Shown here: in pieces, positions 1 to 5,296 of the stretch
Position numbering within the stretch: position 1 is the stretch's first letter
Layout: each line of letters begins with the position of its first letter
Assembly: GCA_030691225.1 (NCBI GenBank)
Contig: JAUYES010000276.1
Coordinates: 1-5,296 of the forward strand
Length of the DNA: 5,296 nt
Direction: 5' to 3'
DNA from: Holophaga sp.
Lineage (GTDB): Bacteria > Acidobacteriota > Holophagae > Holophagales > Holophagaceae
Program-made: the position numbers and the translations under genes
Notes under the pieces: generated by a model
Seen by the model: the letters and a program-made list of their open reading frames with translations, nothing else
Database searches by the model: none
What the model was told of the DNA's origin: nothing

Positions 1-1136
1 CTGGCGGCCTTGCCTTGAAAGAAGCCTTTGGCGCCACCACCTTTGGCATCCAGGATGGTCGCCAGTTCTTTACCGGCAACGGCAACATCGAAACCCGAGG
101 CCTCGCCCGCCGCTAACACAAAGGAATGAACTCCCTCTTGGCTAGCGGTAAAAAACACCACCTTCTGCGGAGCCAGGGCCACGAGCTGCCGGGCGGCCTT
201 TTGAATAAAACCAGTGTCTTGATCTTCGAAATGATGGTTCGCGATGCGGTCGGGAGAGAGCGCCAAGGCCCCGGAAATGCTGGCGGCGATGGCCTCTTCC
301 AAGGTTCGTGCGCGCCTTTCCGATTCCTTGATCTGCTCGATTTTGCCCTCGACACAGGCCACCAAGTCTTCGTCCGGTGCTCCCAGCAGTGCTCGCAGCC
401 GCGCATTGCGCCGCTCATGGTCAGTGAAGCGATTTCGGGCGCGAGCACCGGCCACAAAAAAGAGCCGCGTGCCACCGCGAATGGGCTCGGTGCCAAGGAG
501 CTTCACCACTTCGAGTTCAGCCGTGGAACCAACATGGGTGCCGCCGCAGGTGTTCAGATCCAAACCATCAATCGCCACCAACCGAATAGCGCCCTGGTGC
601 CCTTCGGGTAAGCCCCGGGACCGCACCGAGAGGGTTGCATAGTCCTCTGGATTGACCCATTGCGCTCGCACAACTCGGGCCGCGCGAATTTCGGCGGCGA
701 GGTCCGCCTCCAAGCGGTCCAGGTCTTCCGGCGAAAGAGCGGTCGCCGTCAGTTCCACATCGCAGCGCGTTTCACCCAGATGAAAGGCCGTGGTGGCCCA
801 GCCAAAGCGCTCCTGCGCCACTGCCGTAAGCAGATGCTGACCGGTGTGCTGTTGCATGTGATCGAAGCGTCGCGCCCAGTCGAGCAGGATCCGCACCGGA
901 CCAGGGTTGAGCGGAGCAGCCAGATAATGACGAATTTCACCCTCGAACTTCTGCACATCCAACACCGCACTCCCGCCAATCGAACCTCGATCGGCAGGCT
1001 GGCCGCCGTCTTCCGCGAACAGGATGGTGTCATCCAGCACCGCGTAAAGGCCTCGCTCATCGGTGCCAAGGCTCAGCGCCACAGCATCGAGTTCGGTTAG
1101 GTAAGGTTCGCGATCGAAGGCATAGAGCGTAGTCAT
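1..1136 (-). CDS. alaX: Alanyl-tRNA editing protein, long AlaX type (partial, C-terminus off the left edge)
   Basis: This is a free-standing homologue of the alanyl-tRNA synthetase editing module. The family hydrolyses mischarged Ser-tRNA(Ala) or Gly-tRNA(Ala) in the cytoplasm. The frame is open from ATG at 1136 to the left edge, giving 378 codons with no stop. The N-terminal beta-barrel region contains the glycine-rich stretch AEDGGQPADRG (residues 41-51). The zinc and catalytic site is intact: HTGQH (His97, His101) and CGGTH (Cys197, His201). A charged helical stretch follows (about 262-283). The DHHA1-like tail ends in DAKGGGAKGFFQGKA (363-377), which normally lies close to the C-terminus, so probably only about 10-25 residues are missing. 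The start is chosen because MTTLYAFDREPYLTEL matches the usual family N-terminus. The only purine-rich sequence upstream, GAGG, touches the ATG, so the ribosome site is poor. The amino-acid-binding and aminoacylation domains of AlaRS are absent, so this is not alaS. Family call is very secure; exact substrate is inferred. Confidence 0.94.
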   Translation of the reverse strand, partial: MTTLYAFDREPYLTELDAVALSLGTDERGLYAVLDDTILFAEDGGQPADRGSIGGSAVLDVQKFEGEIRHYLAAPLNPGPVRILLDWARRFDHMQQHTGQHLLTAVAQERFGWATTAFHLGETRCDVELTATALSPEDLDRLEADLAAEIRAARVVRAQWVNPEDYATLSVRSRGLPEGHQGAIRLVAIDGLDLNTCGGTHVGSTAELEVVKLLGTEPIRGGTRLFFVAGARARNRFTDHERRNARLRALLGAPDEDLVACVEGKIEQIKESERRARTLEEAIAASISGALALSPDRIANHHFEDQDTGFIQKAARQLVALAPQKVVFFTASQEGVHSFVLAAGEASGFDVAVAGKELATILDAKGGGAKGFFQGKAA

Positions 1137-1332
1137 CCTCGAAGCGTACCAGAATGGATTTTTCGGTTCTTGAAGACAAAGGGATATTTGGCAATTTCCC
1201 GATTTGCCATAGCGAATGGCTGCCCGAGGAGCCCATGGGAGGAATTGCCAAAAACCATGAGACTTCTCCTAGCAGGCTGTGAAGTTTGGGTCCTTGGAAT
1301 CGCATGGCAGGCGAGTGAGCACTGTGCCGGGT
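1137..1332. other. Non-coding gap between dehydrogenase stop and alaX start
   Basis: These 196 bases separate the dehydrogenase stop from the alaX start. Both genes read leftwards, so the gap should hold the end of one transcript and possibly the promoter of alaX. I found no reading frame here with family resemblance; short frames crossing it look accidental. There is no G+C hairpin followed by a T run after the dehydrogenase stop. A TTGCCA on the minus strand (1194-1189) resembles a -35 box, but no good -10 box lies 16-18 bases further on. The notable content is the inverted-repeat cluster described separately. Confidence 0.6.
1187..1252. repeat. Nested inverted-repeat cluster upstream of alaX
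   Basis: A perfect 10-base inverted repeat, TTTGGCAATT at 1187-1196 and AATTGCCAAA at 1243-1252, encloses 46 bases. Inside it lie a five-base-pair hairpin (GCCAT at 1206-1210, ATGGC at 1216-1220, loop AGCGA) and the palindrome CCCATGGG at 1232-1239. The hexamer TGGCAA at 1189-1194 can also pair with TTGCCA at 1204-1209, so the left arm has two mutually exclusive partners. This could be an operator cluster, an RNA switch or terminator in the alaX leader, or a remnant of a small palindromic element. No T run follows the outer stem on the minus strand, which argues against a standard intrinsic terminator. The repeats are seen directly; their function is unknown. Confidence 0.6.
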
Positions 1333-2349
1333 TCAAGGGCTCAAAATGATGCGTCCCAAGGCGCGTCCTGAGGCCAGGTAGGCCAGTGCATGGGCTGCCT
1401 CGGCCAATGGATAGGTACGGTCCACCACGGGCTTCAACTGGCCCTTGGCCATCAGGTCCGCAAAAAGCGCCATCCCTTTTGCTTTGTCTGGTGCCGCCAT
1501 GTTGGGCTTGATCAGGTGCGGGTTGAAGGCGGTGCGTACCGCCAGCTTCAAAAAGGCAGGTATGCCACTACCCAGCCATGTGAATCCCAAAGCTCCATAG
1601 TGGTCGTGCCCAATCAAAATGTAGACCCCGTCGGGCTGAAGGACGCGGGCGCAGTCAGTGACACTGAGGTTGGATGCCACATCCAGAATCAGATCGTAGC
1701 GGGCACTGCCTTGCGTAGGGTCGTCACGCGTGTAGTCCAGCACATGGTCAGCGCCCAACGCACGCACCAGCGCTAGTTTGTCCGAGTGTTCTACTGCGGT
1801 GACCTCGGCGCCATGGGATTTTGCCAACTGCAGCGCTATGGCGCCAACACCGCCCCCAGCGCCGTTGATCAGCACATGTTGGCCACTGCGCCAAGGGCGG
1901 TGACCCATGAGGTTGTGCCAAGCAATCAAGCCGGCAGTTGGCACACAGGCCGCCTGTTCGAACGTGACGTTGTCGGGTTTGAGCGCCAGCACATCGGCAG
2001 AGACAGCCACGTATTCGGCGAAAGCGCCCCCATTCGCCCACTGAAAACCCTGGACACATTCTCCAAACACAGCATCGCCGATCTGAAAGCGGGTGACGCC
2101 GTTACCGACGGACTCCACAACGCCCGCCATGTCGGTGCCAGGAATGGGCGTTTTGGGCCGGGCAAAACCTCCTCCCATGATGCGCAGTACAGCGGGCCAC
2201 CCCTTTACCATGTGCCATACATCCGCATGCACCGAAGCGGCGCGCACCCGCACCACCACCTCTGCCGTGGCAGGCCTTGGCATCGGTGCTTCTCCCAGGG
2301 ACAAAACCAGAGCTGGGTCGCCGTAGGCACTTTGGAGAATGGCCTTCAT
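1333..2349 (-). CDS. Zinc-independent medium-chain dehydrogenase, quinone oxidoreductase-like, NAD(P)-dependent
   Basis: A complete 338-residue protein of the medium-chain dehydrogenase/reductase superfamily, closest in style to the MDR/quinone-oxidoreductase branch, expected to be a soluble NAD(P)H-dependent oxidoreductase. The N-terminal GroES-like domain (about 1-130) starts MKAILQSAYG and has PIPGTDMAGVVESVG at 68-82 and FQIGDAVFGE at 88-97. The Rossmann domain follows, with the nucleotide loop GAGGGVG at 163-169. The C-terminus, ALGRIILSP, is the usual end of this family. Where zinc alcohol dehydrogenases carry the catalytic Cys, this protein has Val40 (SVHAD), and the four-cysteine structural zinc loop is missing, so a zinc mechanism is unlikely. 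The frame stays open upstream to an ATG at 2499, but the 50 extra residues do not resemble the family; ATG 2349 gives the normal N-terminus and has a GTGAG six bases upstream. Quinone, enone or aldehyde reduction are all possible; the substrate cannot be read from sequence. It begins 13 bases after the Hsp70 remnant and may share its transcript. Confidence 0.92.
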   Translation of the reverse strand: MKAILQSAYGDPALVLSLGEAPMPRPATAEVVVRVRAASVHADVWHMVKGWPAVLRIMGGGFARPKTPIPGTDMAGVVESVGNGVTRFQIGDAVFGECVQGFQWANGGAFAEYVAVSADVLALKPDNVTFEQAACVPTAGLIAWHNLMGHRPWRSGQHVLINGAGGGVGAIALQLAKSHGAEVTAVEHSDKLALVRALGADHVLDYTRDDPTQGSARYDLILDVASNLSVTDCARVLQPDGVYILIGHDHYGALGFTWLGSGIPAFLKLAVRTAFNPHLIKPNMAAPDKAKGMALFADLMAKGQLKPVVDRTYPLAEAAHALAYLASGRALGRIILSP

Positions 2350-2355
2350 GGGGCA

Positions 2356-2360
2356 CTCAC
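2356..2360 (-). promoter_or_regulatory. Probable ribosome-binding site of the dehydrogenase
   Basis: GTGAG on the minus strand lies six bases before ATG 2349. It is only a partial match to the Shine-Dalgarno consensus, but the spacing is right and it supports 2349 over the in-frame ATG at 2499. It sits inside the 13-base gap after the stop codon of the Hsp70 remnant, as in closely spaced operon genes. Confidence 0.45.
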
Positions 2361-2362
2361 TT

Positions 2363-2646
2363 TCAAAAACTTGGGTAATACCGAGAAGGCTGCGGATCGA
2401 ACACTGTTTTGCATAATGAAACCATGGCGTACTGCACAGTAGCCGGAAAAAACTGCTGCAATGCTCCGGCCCATGCCAGCCCAGCAGCGACGCCGCCAAA
2501 GCGGTTGCCTTCTACCAGCGTGGCCTGTGGCATAGCCCGGCGCAATGTCTCAATCAGTGTAAGCAAGGCCGAGGAACCGCCTGTCAGGTAGACCGCGTCC
2601 ACATCGTTCAGGCCAGCTGCCACCATGCGGCATAAAACGGCCTTAC
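2363..2646 (-). pseudogene. C-terminal remnant of an Hsp70-family (YegD/DnaK-like) protein
   Basis: Only the last part of an Hsp70-like ATPase remains. The recognisable portion reads AGLNDVDAVYLTGG then SSALL, and further on LVEGNRFGGVAAGLAWAG. In Hsp70/actin-fold proteins the TGG motif belongs to the final nucleotide-contacting part of the ATPase domain, and the (E)G(D/N)xF..VAxGLA segment follows it. The frame continues upstream of the ATG at 2626 (residues KAVLCR before it) to about the kinase stop codon at 2647-2649, then runs into the kinase gene, where it meets a stop. The phosphate-1 and phosphate-2 regions are absent, so roughly four fifths of a normal YegD-type protein (about 400-450 residues, from memory) is missing. 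The tail after AWAGALQQF looks unconserved and ends at TGA 2363-2365. ATG 2626 could start an 87-residue peptide, but that would not be a working chaperone. No internal frameshift or stop is present, so the truncation may be recent. It could also be an assembly artefact. Confidence 0.72.
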
Positions 2647-5296
2647 CTATTCGACTCCAAGCACCTCATGCACTTTGGCGGCCAATTCCTGGAAGGAAAA
2701 CGGTTTCGGCAAAAAGGCCAAACCCTCGATCAGCGCCCCTTGGTGGGCAATGATGTTGGCCGGATACCCTGACATGAACAGGCACTTTAGTCCTGGCTTC
2801 ATCGCGATTAGTTTCTCGACCAATTCCCGGCCATTCATCCCCGGCATGATCACATCGGTGATGACCAAGCTGATCTCTTGTTGATGGGCCTGCATAAGGG
2901 CAAGTGCCTCCCCGGGAGCTGCGGCTGCCAAGACACGGTACCCCAAGCGCTCCAGCGCTTCGCCGGAAAGCGTCCGCAGGCTTTCTTCGTCTTCCACGAC
3001 CAGAAGCGTCTCGCCGTGCCCACGAGGGGCAGGCTTAGGCGTCTCATCGGAGGGCTCCTCTTTCGCCAACGTCGTGCGGGGCAGGTAGATGTTGAAACAG
3101 GTCCCTTGGTCCAGGGCGCTAACGACTTCGATGAATCCGTTGTTCTGCTGAACGATGCCATAGACCGTAGCCAACCCAAGGCCCGTGCCCTGTCCCGCCC
3201 CTTTCGTTGTAAAGAAAGGCTCGAAGATATGATCAATGGCCTCGGGCGCGATGCCAGAACCGCTATCGCGAATCGTGAGAAGGATGAATTGCCCTGGTTC
3301 CCAACCCAAATGGGCCGCGCAATCCCGGGCGTCCAGGAGAACATTCTTGGTTTCGATGATGACCTTGCCCGTGCCCTGGATGGCGTCTCTGGCGTTGACG
3401 CAGAGGTTGGCCAGAATCTGGTTGATCTGAGTCGGATCCATTTTCAGTGGCCAGAGACCAGCCGAGGGCATCCAGACTAGATCAATAGCTTCACCAATCA
3501 GTCGACGGAGCATCTTCAACAGGCCATCCACGGTGTCATTCAGATTCAGTACCCGAGGCGTCACGGTCTGTTTTCGAGCAAAGGCCAAAAGTTGCCGTGT
3601 GAGGTCAGCGGAATGTTGCGCTGCCTTCAAGATTTCTTTCAACGACACACCAATCGGACTCTCAGGAGGAACCTGCAAGAGGCCCAGATCCGCCCGCCCC
3701 ATGATCACACCCAGCATGTTGTTGAAATCATGCGCCACACCTCCAGCCAGCCGTCCCACCACTTCCATTTTTTGGGCCTGCACTAACTGGGCGTTAAGAT
3801 TTTCTCTCACTTCTTCGGCCTGCTTGCGCTCGCTCAGATCCTGGAGAAAGCCTTCGAGATAAGGTTCTTCAAGATCCTGATGCTGAGTCACGCGCATGAA
3901 CAGAATGCCGTCAAAAAAGGTTCCATCTTTCCGGCGAAATCGAACCTCTTTTTGGAGATAGCGGCCCTGTGCAGCCAAGACTTGTTCCACAAAAGTGGCC
4001 CGTGCTTCGGGGGGAACCCAAAGATCGTTGGCGGCTCCCTCTGGGTTGGTCTGTTCCAGCATTTCCTGGGTGTTGGCATAGCCAAAAAGTGATGATTGGG
4101 CGCCATTAACTCGGATGAAGTGGCCTTCGAGCGTGGTGTGGAACATGCCGATGGGAGCCCCTTCAAAAAGCGCTCTTAGTCTTTGTTCACTCTGCCGAAG
4201 GGCATCCAGCATCCGTTGCCGTTCGGTAATTTCGGCCGCCACACCATGCCAGAGCACATCTCCCGTATCTAACCGTTCGGGAGTCGAGGCGATGTGCAGC
4301 CACCGAATTTCACCGTCAACCACGATCCGACCTTCCCAATTAAATGGAGTTAGGTACTTCAGCCCATCTTGATTCAGCTTGACGAAGGCATCGGAGTCGT
4401 CCGGGTGGACAACCTGAAACGCGAGCTGAATATCCGCCCGCAAAGGTTCAAGCTCTAATCCAAACAGCTCCGCCATCCGTGGGCTGAGGTAATCGAAACC
4501 GATGGTGCCATCGGGTTTGCTGCGGATCAGGTAGACACCTATCGGGATGCGCGCAACCAGGTGGTCATAGCGCTCAAGGCTTGAACGCAGGGCCTCTGAG
4601 GTGTGCTGGCGCTCACGAGCTTCGTTCGCTAAGGCAGCCGCCTGGCTCTTCAGGCTGCGTCGCAACTGAGTGATCCACAGAATTGCAATCAAGGCCGCAC
4701 CCAAAGCCACCAGCAGCCACACCTTCATCACTCGCAGCCAGGTTGGAGGACCACTGGTCCGGGGCGAAAAAACAAATCCGTCGTGCTCTCGCACCGACTT
4801 CACAATCCCTTGCTTCACAAGGATTTCTTCGATGCGATGCAAACGCCCAGGATTGATATGGCCAAGATCAACCAAGCCCGGCAGCACGAGGTCCCGCATC
4901 TGCTCGGCTTCGAACTGCAGTTTACCCCGAGTGGTACCACGAGCCGCCACACTGGGGAGCGTGAGGATGTAATCGATCAGTTCCTCGGGATGTTCCATGG
5001 CATATTCCCACCCCTTGAATGAGGCGCGACGAAAGGCCTCCGTCAGATCACGGTTTTTTGTTGCGAACGCTTGAGTGGTGAAAAGCAAGTCTCCGTAAAA
5101 ATCCACGCCGTAACTGCTTGGCCGCAGTTGTACACAATCGGCTCCCAACTGCCTGAGCAGGTAGGATTCGTTCGTCGAATAGGCGGATAGGGCATCGATC
5201 CGGCCCTTGAGCAGATCGTCCAAATTCCAACTATGTGGAACCTTCTGGATCGCATCCAACCGCAGCCCCTCGGCTTCGAGCATCGCCTGAGTCTCG
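2647..5296 (-). CDS. Hybrid sensor histidine kinase: THI5/NMT1-like sensor, TM, PAS-PAS, HisKA, HATPase, receiver (partial, N-terminus off the right edge)
   Basis: The frame is open from the right edge to TAG at 2647-2649, 882 codons; numbering below starts at the internal Met at 5283. Residues 1-160 are the C-terminal half of a periplasmic substrate-binding domain of the NMT1/THI5-like kind (LLKGRIDALSAY, SSYGVDFYGD, GWEYAMEHPEELID, LGHINPGR). One membrane helix follows (about 184-204), then a short linker helix, PAS 1 (about 235-355, ending GVAAEITERQR) and PAS 2 (about 365-488, ending QDLSERKQAEE). The HisKA box is GGVAHDFNN with phosphorylatable His518. The ATPase has N-box Asn626/Asn630, DSGSG (673-677), FEPFFTTK (687-694) and GTGLGL (699-704). 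The receiver has Glu764/Asp765, phosphoacceptor Asp810, Ser838 and Lys860. All catalytic residues are present. The design suggests that a small periplasmic ligand, perhaps a pyrimidine, amine or similar molecule, controls phosphorelay from His518 to Asp810. No cognate phosphotransfer protein or DNA-binding regulator lies in the window. The missing N-terminus should carry a signal peptide and the first half of the binding domain. Confidence 0.95.
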   Translation of the reverse strand, partial: ETQAMLEAEGLRLDAIQKVPHSWNLDDLLKGRIDALSAYSTNESYLLRQLGADCVQLRPSSYGVDFYGDLLFTTQAFATKNRDLTEAFRRASFKGWEYAMEHPEELIDYILTLPSVAARGTTRGKLQFEAEQMRDLVLPGLVDLGHINPGRLHRIEEILVKQGIVKSVREHDGFVFSPRTSGPPTWLRVMKVWLLVALGAALIAILWITQLRRSLKSQAAALANEARERQHTSEALRSSLERYDHLVARIPIGVYLIRSKPDGTIGFDYLSPRMAELFGLELEPLRADIQLAFQVVHPDDSDAFVKLNQDGLKYLTPFNWEGRIVVDGEIRWLHIASTPERLDTGDVLWHGVAAEITERQRMLDALRQSEQRLRALFEGAPIGMFHTTLEGHFIRVNGAQSSLFGYANTQEMLEQTNPEGAANDLWVPPEARATFVEQVLAAQGRYLQKEVRFRRKDGTFFDGILFMRVTQHQDLEEPYLEGFLQDLSERKQAEEVRENLNAQLVQAQKMEVVGRLAGGVAHDFNNMLGVIMGRADLGLLQVPPESPIGVSLKEILKAAQHSADLTRQLLAFARKQTVTPRVLNLNDTVDGLLKMLRRLIGEAIDLVWMPSAGLWPLKMDPTQINQILANLCVNARDAIQGTGKVIIETKNVLLDARDCAAHLGWEPGQFILLTIRDSGSGIAPEAIDHIFEPFFTTKGAGQGTGLGLATVYGIVQQNNGFIEVVSALDQGTCFNIYLPRTTLAKEEPSDETPKPAPRGHGETLLVVEDEESLRTLSGEALERLGYRVLAAAAPGEALALMQAHQQEISLVITDVIMPGMNGRELVEKLIAMKPGLKCLFMSGYPANIIAHQGALIEGLAFLPKPFSFQELAAKVHEVLGVE

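Noticed and set aside
126..611. A 161-residue plus-strand frame opposite alaX
   Set aside because: It is antisense to the unambiguous AlaX frame with its HxxxH and CxxxH motifs, and shows no family features.
1057..1336. Two short minus-strand frames across the gap before alaX
   Set aside because: Neither resembles a known protein, they overlap the alaX start or the inverted repeats in different frames, and neither has a good ribosome site.
1324..1342. A GGTTCAAG sequence resembling a tRNA T-loop, which could mark an attachment site
   Set aside because: The flanking bases cannot form the five-base-pair T-stem, no acceptor or anticodon arm is present, and there is no integrase in the window.
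2430..2441. A 12-base inverted repeat (TACTG, two bases, CAGTA) as an operator for the dehydrogenase
   Set aside because: The arms are only five bases, it lies inside the remnant's coding frame, and no promoter elements are positioned next to it. Chance is the simpler explanation.
1786..2442. A 218-residue open frame on the plus strand opposite the dehydrogenase
   Set aside because: It lies antisense to a well-supported complete gene, has no recognisable motif and is rich in His, Arg and Gly as expected for an antisense reading. It is a shadow of the real coding strand.
2350..2499. A 50-residue N-terminal extension of the dehydrogenase from ATG 2499
   Set aside because: The extension overlaps the Hsp70 remnant in another frame and does not look like the family; the internal Met at 2349 gives the expected N-terminus with a plausible ribosome site.
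2878..3480. A 200-residue plus-strand frame opposite the kinase ATPase and receiver region
   Set aside because: It is antisense to catalytic motifs of the kinase and its translation has no domain signature.

Overview
The window carries four protein-coding units, all on the minus strand. Read in transcription order (right to left) they are: a large hybrid sensor histidine kinase that enters from the right edge (5296-2647), a truncated Hsp70-family C-terminus (about 2646-2363), a complete zinc-less medium-chain dehydrogenase/quinone-oxidoreductase-type enzyme (2349-1333), and a nearly complete alanyl-tRNA editing protein of the long AlaX type that leaves by the left edge (1136-1). No rRNA, tRNA, CRISPR array, transposase or integrase is visible.

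The organism looks like a moderately GC-rich Gram-negative environmental bacterium. A transmembrane kinase with a periplasmic THI5/NMT1-like sensor, two PAS domains and a C-terminal receiver is a design I associate with sensor-rich soil and sediment bacteria such as deltaproteobacterial Geobacter-like groups or Acidobacteria/Holophagae. The long AlaX protein with a DHHA1 tail fits that too. The dehydrogenase and the Hsp70 fragment look more like betaproteobacterial (Comamonadaceae-like) proteins to me. These taxonomic impressions come from memory of family sequences, not from a search.

Layout: 1-1136 is alaX; 1137-1332 is a 196-base non-coding gap with a cluster of nested inverted repeats at 1187-1252; 1333-2349 is the dehydrogenase; 2363 to about 2646 is the Hsp70 remnant, ending 13 bases before the dehydrogenase start; 2647-5296 is the kinase, whose stop codon directly abuts the remnant.

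The genes do not form an obvious pathway. The best reading is a mosaic. A segment holding the dehydrogenase, with the tail of the hsp70-like gene that once preceded it, lies between the kinase and alaX. A real insertion or deletion and a metagenome assembly chimera would both explain this. I did not find convincing evidence of a wholly new biological system; the junction at about 2646 and the inverted-repeat cluster deserve the closest look.
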